Below are positions 1 through 5,557 of a stretch of 8,729 nt of DNA, in pieces. Source of the stretch: Planctomyces sp. GTDB taxonomy: Bacteria; Planctomycetota; Planctomycetia; Planctomycetales; Planctomycetaceae. A program made the position numbers and the translations under genes. Where the stretch lies: the NCBI GenBank assembly GCA_005809115.1, contig SYLK01000346.1:1-8729 (forward strand). The letters run 5' to 3'. Numbering within the stretch: the stretch's first letter is position 1; the number at the start of each line of letters is the position of its first letter. Below the pieces are notes generated by a model. That model saw nothing but the letters and a program-made list of their open reading frames with translations, made no database searches and was not told where the DNA came from.

Positions 1-1
1 C

Positions 2-301
2 CGTGGCCTCGACCGGTTCGGCCGAGTCAAGGACATTTACTGGCACGGCTACGGCGCGTCGGCCGACGTGGATCGGATCAAGTACGGGTACGACCGATCG
101 AGCAACCGCGTGTGGCGAGAAAACACGGTCGCGCTCTCGCAGACGAAGTACTTTGACGAGAAATACCTGTACGACCAGATTCACCGTCTGAAGGATATGG
201 AACGTGGTCAACTGACGGCCGGTCAGGCTTCGATCACGGATCGCAGAAATGGGACATTCTACTTATCCGGGCGTTTTCGCGCTGGCTCGCGGTCAAATTG
301 A
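2..301 (+). CDS. RHS/YD-repeat protein, C-terminal end (5' end outside window)
   Basis: This is the last 99 codons of a gene that enters from the left edge. The frame opens RGLDRFGRVKDIYW and contains the YD-type signatures 'IKYGYDRSSNRVWREN' and 'KYLYDQIHRLKDMERGQL', which are typical of RHS/YD repeats in very large secreted or surface proteins. These repeats form a beta-shell that carries a variable C-terminal module. After about residue 75 (near position 226) the repeat pattern stops and about 23 unrelated residues lead to a TGA. In related proteins I would expect further repeats or a longer tail here, so the end may be a truncation or frameshift; a neighbouring frame reads 'QKWDILL', only faintly RHS-like. 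It could instead be a short natural tail. The family call is firm; the state of the 3' end is not. Confidence 0.75.
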   Translation, partial: RGLDRFGRVKDIYWHGYGASADVDRIKYGYDRSSNRVWRENTVALSQTKYFDEKYLYDQIHRLKDMERGQLTAGQASITDRRNGTFYLSGRFRAGSRSN

Positions 302-478
302 GAAGTGGTGTCGACTCCGAGGTCTGCTGCAGTTCTTGTCAGTCAGTCGGTTTCGCCAGACGGCGTGCCCCATGAAGAGCGACGGCGCAGCGGCTTGAGT
401 GGCGCTTCTGTCTCCACTTCGTTGCCTGAACGACTCCACATGCCGTTGTGCGCACAGTGGGAATGATGCACCCGTGAC

Positions 479-1015
479 ATGATGAATTCCGTCTACCACA
501 GGAACAGGAATTTCGAGAGCGCCGTGTTCTTCGATCGAGACGGAACGATTACCAGATTGGTGGGGTATGTGACGAAACCTTGCCAGCTGGAGATCATCCC
601 GTGTGCAGCCGAGAGTCTGGTTCGACTTGCACAGGCCGGTTTCCGTTGCACCATGGTGACCAATCAGTCAGCCGTCGGCAGTGGCATGATCACGGTGGAC
701 GTACTGCGTGAGATTCATGCCGAACTGCAGCGGCTGCTGGAAGCTGGCGGTGCGAGGCCCGACGCCATCTACGACTGCCCGGTGGCTCCAGCATCAGGCG
801 ATGAAACAGTCATCGAGCATCCTGATCGCAAGCCCGGACCGGGCATGTTGCTGAAGGCCGCAGCCGACTTTCAGATCGATTTGTCGCGGTCCTGGATGGT
901 GGGCGATCGATTGTCGGACGTCCTTGCCGGTGTCAACGCCGGATGCCGCAGCATTCGCGTTCGAACCGGTTACCAATACCCGGATCCAATGCCGCAGGTG
1001 GTTGTGATTTCGTGA
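479..1015 (+). CDS. HAD-IIIA family phosphatase (GmhB/HisB-N-like)
   Basis: This 178-residue protein has all four haloacid-dehalogenase motifs in order. Motif I is FFDRDGTI, with Asp19 as nucleophile and Asp21 as general acid. Motif II is VTNQSAVGSG at 60-69. Motif III is the Lys in RKPGPGM (Lys118). Motif IV is MVGDRLSDVLAG, with metal-binding Asp143 and Asp147. The layout matches D-glycero-D-manno-heptose-1,7-bisphosphate phosphatase and the histidinol-phosphatase half of HisB, so a cytoplasmic sugar- or amino-alcohol-phosphate phosphatase is expected. The zinc loop that GmhB usually carries before motif III (Cys-His...Cys-X-Cys) is mostly missing: only Cys100 remains, followed by PVAPASGDET and no further Cys. 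The substrate therefore cannot be assigned. The start is one of two adjacent ATGs and no clear Shine-Dalgarno is visible. The SufU-like gene follows after 49 bp on the same strand. Confidence 0.85.
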   Translation: MMNSVYHRNRNFESAVFFDRDGTITRLVGYVTKPCQLEIIPCAAESLVRLAQAGFRCTMVTNQSAVGSGMITVDVLREIHAELQRLLEAGGARPDAIYDCPVAPASGDETVIEHPDRKPGPGMLLKAAADFQIDLSRSWMVGDRLSDVLAGVNAGCRSIRVRTGYQYPDPMPQVVVIS

Positions 1016-1020
1016 CGCTG

Positions 1021-1046
1021 AATTCCGTGCGTGAAGCCACGGATTT
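1021..1046 (+). terminator. Weak hairpin between the phosphatase and the SufU-like gene
   Basis: TCCGTG (1024-1029) pairs perfectly with CACGGA (1038-1043) around an 8-nt loop, and the flanking AA/TT bases add two pairs beyond one mismatch. It starts 6 bp after the phosphatase stop. Only a short T-rich stretch (ATTTCATTCTCTC) follows, so it is at best a leaky terminator or an mRNA-stabilising hairpin. Confidence 0.3.
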
Positions 1047-1064
1047 CATTCTCTCAGAATCCGA

Positions 1065-1448
1065 ATGATGAGTGAGAATCCTCTGCTGGAGCATTTCGAT
1101 GCACCGTACCACCGTGGCGACCTGCCATCGGCCACACATCGGCAGTCGGTCTCCAGTGCCGCCTGCGGCGACGACGTAACTCTGGCTCTGCAGATCGAAG
1201 ATCAGCGCATTCAGGCCGCGTGGTTTCAGGCGTACGGCTGCATCGTCTGCCAGGCCCCCGCCTCAATCTTTTGCGAACACATCGAACACCGAACTCTGAC
1301 GGAACTGGCAGAATTCCATGCCGCCGCGATGCTCGCCCTGATCGGCGTCCCTCTGACTCCCGGCCGGCAGCGATGCGGACTCCTCGCCCTTCAGGCGTTC
1401 CAAACAGAGATGCCCTCCGGACTCTCTCAGAACCACACCGCACCGTGA
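1065..1448 (+). CDS. SufU/IscU-like iron-sulfur cluster assembly scaffold
   Basis: This 127-residue protein has the NifU N-terminal (IscU/SufU) fold signature. It starts with LLEHFDAPYHRGDL (the 'NPRN-G' region of SufU) and then shows the three conserved cysteines in the expected order and spacing: Cys34 in AACGDDV, Cys59 in YGCIVCQAPAS, and Cys104 in RQRCGLLALQAF. The Asp after the first Cys-Gly (Asp36), part of the usual metal or cluster site, is present. The expected role is to receive sulfur from a cysteine desulfurase and build or relay Fe-S clusters (or, for SufU proper, zinc-dependent sulfur transfer) in the cytoplasm. No sufS, sufB, sufC or sufD gene lies in the window. The family domain ends near residue 113; the last dozen residues are read from DNA whose other frame encodes a sigma-factor helix-turn-helix, so the C-terminus may be acquired or damaged. 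Two adjacent ATGs make the start uncertain by one codon. Confidence 0.82.
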   Translation: MMSENPLLEHFDAPYHRGDLPSATHRQSVSSAACGDDVTLALQIEDQRIQAAWFQAYGCIVCQAPASIFCEHIEHRTLTELAEFHAAAMLALIGVPLTPGRQRCGLLALQAFQTEMPSGLSQNHTAP

Positions 1449-1597
1449 TTCAGCTGCGTTACTTCGAAGGCTTCAGCACAGCCGAAACCGGCGAACTGCT
1501 GGGTCTGAGCGCCGCAGCTGTCAGGACCCGCCTCCACCGCGGCTGCTGCGCGCTCCGCGCCGCAATGGAACTGTCTCGGGCGATCGACTGCTGGTAA
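1373..1597 (+). CDS. Orphan sigma-70 region 4 (ECF-type) helix-turn-helix fragment
   Basis: From about position 1403 this frame reads RDALRTLSEPHRTVIQLRY, then FEGFSTAETGELLGLS, then AAAVRTRLHRGCCALRAAME. That is a near-canonical sigma region 4.2, with the 'RTV..LR..EGFS..E.....G.S..AV..RLHR' pattern that binds the -35 element. Region 2, needed for core polymerase and -10 binding, is absent: upstream DNA in this frame is only the out-of-frame shadow of the SufU-like gene. The ATG at 1373 is the nearest start and gives 74 residues; a farther ATG at 1220 would only add shadow sequence. It overlaps the scaffold gene by 76 bp in the -1 frame relative to it. It is probably the 3' remnant of an ECF sigma gene joined here by deletion or insertion. 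Expression as a small DNA-binding protein is possible but unsupported. Confidence 0.5.
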   Translation: MRTPRPSGVPNRDALRTLSEPHRTVIQLRYFEGFSTAETGELLGLSAAAVRTRLHRGCCALRAAMELSRAIDCW

Positions 1598-1626
1598 CGA
1601 TCAGAACCCCTGACAAAACCTCCGTG

Positions 1627-1651
1627 GCACAAATTTGTGGAAACTTTGTGC
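1627..1651. terminator. Convergent-gene hairpin (candidate bidirectional terminator)
   Basis: GCACAAA (1627-1633) pairs perfectly with TTTGTGC (1645-1651) around an 11-nt loop. It lies in the 62-bp gap between the plus-strand sigma fragment and the minus-strand apbE stop. The left part is also a perfect 12-bp palindrome, CACAAATTTGTG (1628-1639), so two alternative folds exist. No clear T tract follows on either strand. Position, rather than strength, is the main argument. Confidence 0.4.
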
Positions 1652-1659
1652 GACTGATT

Positions 1660-2931
1660 TCATGGCTGGTCCAGAGCAGAGTGTCGCAGCCGAATACGCC
1701 GCGACATGCCAGACGCCGCCAGCAGTGTGATCCCGATAATTGCTGCTGTCGGTACCCACCACTTCGGAGTGGATGAATGCGGCTGTCCCGTCTGTTCCGG
1801 CGACGGCTCGGGCTTCGGCGACGGCCCCGTGTTCGGCAACGGCGCGGGCTTCGGCAGAAAGTTGCGGCGCGTCTCCGCCGGAGCCACCGCGGCGACGTTT
1901 GCAAAGACGCCCCGGGAACTCTCCACCACCTGTCCGTCAGGATCGACGTCCAGAAACATCACGTCCAGCCCATGCATCTCAGCGAAACGCAGGCCGGCTT
2001 CTGTTCGCATCACCATCAGCGCGGTCGCCAGTGCATCGGCCGTCATGGAACTGTCACTCAGCACCGAAACGGATGCCGGCGGATTCTCCACAGGTCGGCC
2101 CGTCACGGGATTCAGCACGTGGGAAAAACGGCGCCCGTCCCGCTCAAAGAAATTGCGGTAGTCGCCCGATGTGGCCACCGACTTCCCCGCAAGTTCGACG
2201 ACTTTGTGCAGCCCGCCCAGCGGCGACTCCACGCCGATCCGCCATACCCGCCCGCCTGACCTCGCCCGGCCCGCCCGGCATTCGCCGCCAATATCCACCA
2301 GGTACGACGGGAAACCCAGGCGCTCCACAGTTGCGGCGATCCGATCGATGGCAAAGCCCGGGGCAATCGCGGACAGGTTGATCTGCACCCCCGCCAGCGT
2401 CGTGCGAATTGCGGGGGGATCACTCCGCACTTCGATCCGCGGCATACCGACTCGCTCAAGCGCCACACGGATGGCTGCGTCGGGAGGAAGATTCCGATGT
2501 TTCTTCGTGCCAAATCCCCAGAGATCGATCAGAGGTGCCAGCGTCGGATCAAACAGTCCACCACTGAGTTCATGCACTCGAGCCGCTTCAGTCACGACGG
2601 TGGCAAAATCCGCACTGACGGGAAACCACTCAACGGACCCGGACCGATTGAACCGTGAAATCTCCGACTCGGGATCCCAGGTCGACATCTGCCGACTGAA
2701 CTCTCTGAGCACCCGCTCCAGTTCTTCCGTGATACGAGCTGGTTCGGTGGCATCTGGGGCGGCATCGTGTGCGGCATCGATGGTGACCGTGTAGTAGGTG
2801 CCCATGGTTTCCCCCTGCACCCGGATCAACGGGGGACCAGCCTCGACAGTGAGCCACACCGACAGCAACCCGACCGGCAGCAACCAGACCGGCGAAGCGA
2901 TCAGGCGGCAGCTTCGAACGAAACGTCTCAT
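1660..2931 (-). CDS. apbE: ApbE-family FAD:protein FMN transferase with extra C-terminal membrane anchor
   Basis: ApbE proteins transfer FMN from FAD to a Thr/Ser of exported or membrane redox proteins. This 423-residue protein has an N-terminal signal-anchor (about 10-31) and the family motifs GETMGTYYTVTI (40-51), MSTWDPESEISRFN (82-95), GGLFDPTLAPLIDLWGFG (124-141), VDIGGE (212-217), ATSGDYRNFF (253-262), HVLNPVTGRPV (271-281) and the metal site DALATAL (299-305). Two oddities are visible. The usual 'AKGYAVD' segment is APGFAID (190-196), so the family Lys is replaced by Pro191. After the catalytic domain comes a Pro-rich linker (about 360-389) and a second hydrophobic segment (391-409) followed by RRIRLRH, predicting a C-terminal anchor with a cytoplasmic tail. 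The start is supported by GGAGG six bases upstream. No RNF, NQR or other flavoprotein partner is adjacent. Confidence 0.9.
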   Translation of the reverse strand: MRRFVRSCRLIASPVWLLPVGLLSVWLTVEAGPPLIRVQGETMGTYYTVTIDAAHDAAPDATEPARITEELERVLREFSRQMSTWDPESEISRFNRSGSVEWFPVSADFATVVTEAARVHELSGGLFDPTLAPLIDLWGFGTKKHRNLPPDAAIRVALERVGMPRIEVRSDPPAIRTTLAGVQINLSAIAPGFAIDRIAATVERLGFPSYLVDIGGECRAGRARSGGRVWRIGVESPLGGLHKVVELAGKSVATSGDYRNFFERDGRRFSHVLNPVTGRPVENPPASVSVLSDSSMTADALATALMVMRTEAGLRFAEMHGLDVMFLDVDPDGQVVESSRGVFANVAAVAPAETRRNFLPKPAPLPNTGPSPKPEPSPEQTGQPHSSTPKWWVPTAAIIGITLLAASGMSRRIRLRHSALDQP

Positions 2932-2937
2932 CAGCGG

Positions 2938-2942
2938 CCTCC
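2938..2942 (-). promoter_or_regulatory. Shine-Dalgarno site of apbE
   Basis: The minus strand reads GGAGG, separated from the ATG (2931) by six bases. It fixes the chosen apbE start. Confidence 0.7.
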
Positions 2943-3014
2943 GGAGTCAGGATCAGCAGAACCTGGCGCTGTCCGCCACAGGGATCGCCGACGATGCGTT
3001 GAGTGAGGGCAGGG

Positions 3015-3043
3015 ATTATCCGTCATGCAGTGCGGTGGATCAA
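3015..3043 (-). promoter_or_regulatory. Candidate sigma-70 promoter for apbE
   Basis: On the minus strand TTGATC (3043-3038, 4 of 6 to TTGACA) and GATAAT (3020-3015, 5 of 6 to TATAAT) are separated by exactly 17 bp. They lie in the gap between the M81 stop and apbE, about 85 bp from the apbE ATG. It is inferred from sequence alone. Confidence 0.4.
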
Positions 3044-3099
3044 CTCAGGGAGCCGGTGTGATGGTTGTCCGGCTGTTCGCCAGCTGCGCATTCCTGAAA

Positions 3100-3954
3100 T
3101 CAGCGAGGTGAGTGTCCGTTTCCGTTTCCGGCAGCACGCGGACGAACGAAGTGGCCTGCTCTGAGATGGAACTGGACGCCTTCGTCCAGTGGAAAAATCG
3201 GCCGCGGGCAGCGGGTGTGCCCGAGTGACCGCAAATTGGCACTGGACGATCCTGGTGCATCGACATGGATCATGGCTGTGCACCAGTCCGCGTACATCTG
3301 TGGCTGACAATGTGGTGATTTGACGACAACCGCATCAAAGTGTCGTGGATTCTGTCCATGGGCGAAGAAGAATGAGCGATCATACAGGCTGACGGCACGA
3401 CTGCTCACGACGAGCGTGTAGTTTGCTGACTCCAGTACGGCTGTGCGACCGGCGAACCACTGTTCGCCGAACGATTCACTGCGGAACCGCCCGTCAGCCA
3501 GCAGCCTGACGGTGGCGGTCAGGCGTAATGGCTGAAATCGACCAGGATCCAGCGTGCCGCCAAGGGCTGTCTCAATGGTACAGCCCACGCCGGCCGCGAA
3601 TGCCTGCGCCACGGCCGGCGCGTCGACGATGGGCAGCAGGGTCCGACCGGCGTACTGCGTTCTGAGCAGTTCCTTCAGGATGGCGTTGCTGTCGCCGGAA
3701 GCTCCGGAACTTGTAGCGTCGGCCGCATCGACCAGCGCCACTGTGCCCTTCTCGGCAGCCCTCACCCGGCATGCCATCTCCTCGAGACTCACCAGCGTCA
3801 CCTGCATCTGTTCGTGGCTGGCAACGAAACTGTCGGCAATCCGCAACGCCTCACGCTCGGCCAGCTGCAAATCGTTGTCCGTCACCACAAAGCTGTAAGA
3901 CTGCAGTGCGGGTACGTCCGTGAACGGGTTGCCGATAAACATGCCGGCGGACAA
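3100..3954 (-). CDS. M81 metallopeptidase, C-terminal domain (after the TGA)
   Basis: This is 284 residues of MlrC C-terminal domain, beginning at the TTG directly after the TGA. Recognisable segments are MFIGNPFTDVPAL (5-17), VALVDAADATSSGASGDSN, TALGGTLDPGRF, VSSRAVSLYDRSFF, HFDAVVVKSPHCQPQMYADW and TRCPRPIFPLDE. Homologues normally end near 'RPIFPLD'; here about 26 further residues (GVQFHLRAG to the end) run to the stop, so the C-terminus is slightly extended. No Shine-Dalgarno precedes the TTG, so independent translation would need coupling or reinitiation at the TGA. Conservation throughout argues that selection acted on it until recently. Confidence 0.7.
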   Translation of the reverse strand: MSAGMFIGNPFTDVPALQSYSFVVTDNDLQLAEREALRIADSFVASHEQMQVTLVSLEEMACRVRAAEKGTVALVDAADATSSGASGDSNAILKELLRTQYAGRTLLPIVDAPAVAQAFAAGVGCTIETALGGTLDPGRFQPLRLTATVRLLADGRFRSESFGEQWFAGRTAVLESANYTLVVSSRAVSLYDRSFFFAHGQNPRHFDAVVVKSPHCQPQMYADWCTAMIHVDAPGSSSANLRSLGHTRCPRPIFPLDEGVQFHLRAGHFVRPRAAGNGNGHSPR

Positions 3955-4632
3955 TCATCGCGGACCGGTTTCGACCTGCCGGGCGATGCGAATGCTCTGC
4001 CCAAACAGTCCGGTCGCGGTGATCAGCTGATCGCCGCGTACAAGGGCGGGAATGGGAACAACGGCGGTCACCGGCCGGGCTTCCCCGGCCAGAATCCGGA
4101 GCAGCAGGCGCGCGGCGCGCTGCCCGGTCTCGAAAAAATCCACGTGCGGGTAAGTATGATACGCGACGATCGCGTCACTGTGACGGATCATCCGTTCGGT
4201 CAGAATTCCATGCAGATCGAGTGACACCACGATCGGGATGTCCTCACCCAGAATCTTCCGGGTCTCAGCCAGCAGCCAGCCTTCAGGGTCGGTCTCATCC
4301 TGACTTGCCATGGCGCCGTGCATGCAGAAATACACACCATCGACCGGAGGCGCCGCACGGATGCTGTCGAGGAACTCGGAGGCAATACGGTGCCATGCAC
4401 TTCGTTCGAGTGTGCCGCCGGATGTGATGAAAAAGGCACTGTACGCCGGAACCAGGACGACGGTCGGTGTGCTGTCAAAGACGCTCAGCGCGCCACCAAT
4501 CTCATTCCGGATCGTGCGGTGGTATTCAATCAGGTCGGCTCCGCGGCGGACGGCAAAGTCCTCATAGCCGCTGAGGTGCGGATTGAACGTGGAAACTTCC
4601 TGTTTGCATTCGGCGATCAGAATCCTCGGCAT
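3955..4632 (-). CDS. M81 metallopeptidase, N-terminal catalytic part
   Basis: This 225-residue part carries the DUF1485/MlrC N-terminal domain. Its motifs are AECKQEVSTFNP (7-18), GVYFCMHGAM (99-108), VVSLDLHG (135-142) and the 'YHTYPHVDFFETG' segment (158-170). Asp139, His141 and His163 correspond to the metal-binding Asp-X-His...His of the family. Characterised members include MlrC, which acts on linearised microcystin and other peptides; the substrate of the planctomycete type is unknown. Alone, this piece would lack the C-terminal domain and probably not be functional. Confidence 0.75.
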   Translation of the reverse strand: MPRILIAECKQEVSTFNPHLSGYEDFAVRRGADLIEYHRTIRNEIGGALSVFDSTPTVVLVPAYSAFFITSGGTLERSAWHRIASEFLDSIRAAPPVDGVYFCMHGAMASQDETDPEGWLLAETRKILGEDIPIVVSLDLHGILTERMIRHSDAIVAYHTYPHVDFFETGQRAARLLLRILAGEARPVTAVVPIPALVRGDQLITATGLFGQSIRIARQVETGPR

Positions 4633-4680
4633 CACAAACCAAATCCTGCAATCTTGAAACTCCGGAAACCCGCGCGGGGA

Positions 4681-4707
4681 GTCCGTTCTGTCAGGACAGA
4701 ATCGGAC
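4681..4707. repeat. Strong inverted repeat upstream of the M81 gene
   Basis: GTCCG + TTCTGTC (4681-4692) pairs with GACAGAA + CGGAC (4695-4701 and 4703-4707). This gives 12 pairs with a single bulged T at 4702 and an AG centre (an effective loop of about 4 nt). It lies about 50 bp upstream of the M81 ATG and about 60 bp past the TPR remnant. It could be the old terminator of the decayed gene or an operator for the M81 gene. No T run follows on the minus strand. Confidence 0.55.
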
Positions 4708-4762
4708 GGGAGGAAAGCCGCCGGGGCTCGGTCGCGAGCGTGGGATCATGTCCTTCGGCCGC

Positions 4763-4960
4763 CCAGCCGAGTGGTTTCCGGAGTTTATCGAGATTGATTC
4801 ATTCCAACCAGGCCTTTCTCCGGGATTCGTCGGCCAGTTCCATCGCATGCTGCTGCCTGACGGCCTCGTCAAAGTTACCATTTTCGGCAGATGCCGCGGC
4901 AGATGCCGCGGCGATTCCACCGGAATACCGCCGGTCATCACTGGATTCGCGGCACATCGT
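4763..4960 (-). pseudogene. Decayed 3' remnant resembling a TPR-domain gene
   Basis: The minus strand reads AAASAENGNFDEAVRQQ, then HAMELADESRRKAWLE, a TGA at 4801-4799, then INLDKLRKPLGW. This closely resembles the last TPR unit of planctomycete TPR proteins, which commonly read '..LAAAYAE.G.FD.AV.WQ..A.EL......R..L.LY...KP'. The frame has no start codon, carries an in-frame TGA before the terminal 'KP' block, and lacks the expected 'ATKACELT' helix upstream. It also contains an exact 12-bp tandem duplication, which doubles the AAAS segment. The upstream residues (SSDDRRYSGG) are not clearly part of the fold. The assignment is by eye and moderate. Confidence 0.45.
4889..4912. repeat. 12-bp tandem duplication
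   Basis: AGATGCCGCGGC occurs twice without interruption (4889-4900, 4901-4912) inside the TPR-like remnant. It is in frame and duplicates four residues. Confidence 0.8.
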
Positions 4961-5189
4961 GTGCCCGGCATCAACCACATCGTTCCCCGGGGCTGGGGAA
5001 ATGATGTAACAGTCGACAATTAAATCAGTTACGGCGAATCCGCTGGACCAGCTCCTGCCGCCAGGATAGAATCAACCAAGCCGACGGAGGGCACCCCGTG
5101 GATAGAATACCGAATCCGACGTGATTCCGAACGGAAAAGGCTGCAAATTTCCGGTGTCGACGATAAACTGTCCAGTATCCGAAGCATGA

Positions 5190-5504
5190 ATGAATGGACT
5201 GGGAATGAGTGAGCTGCTCAGAACTCTCTCCGAAATCCTGAATCGCAAATCCGACTCTGTCAGCGCTGGTTCACAGGAACCACAGGCGATGAATCCGGCT
5301 GCAGTCGGTTCCCAGCAGAGTGTGAGCGCTGTTGAGCCGGGGGCTGTGATCCTGACGGACGATGACCACTCGGAAATGCAGCGGGAGAAGATCGCGGCAA
5401 TTCGCCGAGCGATCGAATCCGGCGCCTATGATTCAGAAGAGCTGTTGCAGGTCGCTGTCGAACGTATGATGCGAAGGCTGTGCGACACTGAGGGAACACC
5501 CTGA
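5190..5504 (+). CDS. flgM: FlgM-like anti-sigma-28 factor
   Basis: FlgM binds the flagellar sigma factor FliA/sigma-28 and blocks late flagellar transcription until it is exported through the finished hook-basal body. This 104-residue, charged and apparently mostly disordered protein has no membrane segment. Its C-terminal part, REKIAAIRRAIESGAYDSEELLQVAVERMMRRL (split here as residues 65-80 and 81-97), matches the FlgM helix pair 'K...IR.AI..G.Y......A..L...L'. The N-terminus (SELLRTLSEIL) is a possible amphipathic helix. The start may be the ATG at 5190 or the one at 5205; ribosome sites are poor for both. No flagellar gene is next to it, and Fur follows after 53 bp. The match is to a short low-information family, so the call is good but not certain. 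Confidence 0.65.
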   Translation: MNGLGMSELLRTLSEILNRKSDSVSAGSQEPQAMNPAAVGSQQSVSAVEPGAVILTDDDHSEMQREKIAAIRRAIESGAYDSEELLQVAVERMMRRLCDTEGTP

Positions 5505-5546
5505 GCTGCAGGCATCTTGTACGGAAATCCTGTCGAACTGATGATC

Positions 5547-5550
5547 TGAG
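5547..5550 (+). promoter_or_regulatory. Shine-Dalgarno of the Fur-family gene
   Basis: GAGG lies about six to seven bases before the GTG at 5558 (context CTGAGGTTATTCGTG). It supports the GTG start; no ATG is suitably placed near the N-terminus of the domain. Confidence 0.6.
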
Positions 5551-5557
5551 GTTATTC

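Larger units (their letters stand above)
3100..4632 (-). pseudogene. M81 (MlrC-like) metallopeptidase interrupted by one in-frame TGA
   Basis: The two halves described below lie in one continuous frame separated only by a TGA at 3957-3955. Read through, they give about 510 residues, the usual size of M81/MlrC proteins, with family-like sequence directly on both sides of the stop (QVETGPR before, LSAGMFIGNPFTDVP after). No second frameshift or stop is present, so the lesion is recent, a sequencing error, or read through. The stop lies in a connecting region, not at a metal ligand. The ATG at 4632 is chosen because MPRILIAECKQEVSTFNP is the normal M81 N-terminus; the frame stays open to 5019, but that part is not family-like and overlaps a TPR remnant in another frame. 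AGGA 11 bases upstream of the ATG is a poor ribosome site. ApbE lies downstream on the same strand but has its own likely promoter. Confidence 0.7.
4633..5189. other. 557-bp region without an intact gene
   Basis: It holds, from left to right, a GC palindrome (CCCGCGCGGG, 4669-4678), a strong hairpin (4681-4707), a minus-strand TPR-like gene remnant (about 4763-4960) with a 12-bp tandem duplication, and about 230 bp before flgM in which I see no convincing gene. Open frames on either strand here do not resemble known proteins apart from the remnant. Confidence 0.6.

Noticed and set aside
1390..1420. Programmed -1 frameshift fusing SufU to sigma region 4
   Set aside because: No X-XXY-YYZ slippery heptamer in the SufU frame and no clear stimulatory structure were found near the overlap.
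1790..1860. GC-rich imperfect repeats in the apbE 3' region
   Set aside because: They encode the Pro-rich linker and are explained by its composition; the copies are too divergent to call a tandem repeat.
1740..2381. Long plus-strand frames opposite apbE
   Set aside because: They are high-GC shadows rich in Pro, Arg and Ser; the minus strand carries all ApbE motifs.
3955..3980. Selenocysteine at the M81 TGA
   Set aside because: The site is in a linker rather than at a catalytic residue. No M81 selenoprotein is known to me, and the small hairpin after it (TTG-CCG / CGG-CAA) does not have the placement of a bacterial SECIS. A nonsense change is simpler.
4633..5019. N-terminal extension of the M81 gene to an ATG at 5019
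   Set aside because: The frame is open but the residues do not resemble any M81 N-terminus. The known N-terminal motif begins at 4632, and another frame here carries the TPR-like remnant.
5150..5180. Sigma-28 promoter before flgM (GACGATAA)
   Set aside because: The -10-like box matches well, but no TAAA-type -35 box lies at the required spacing.
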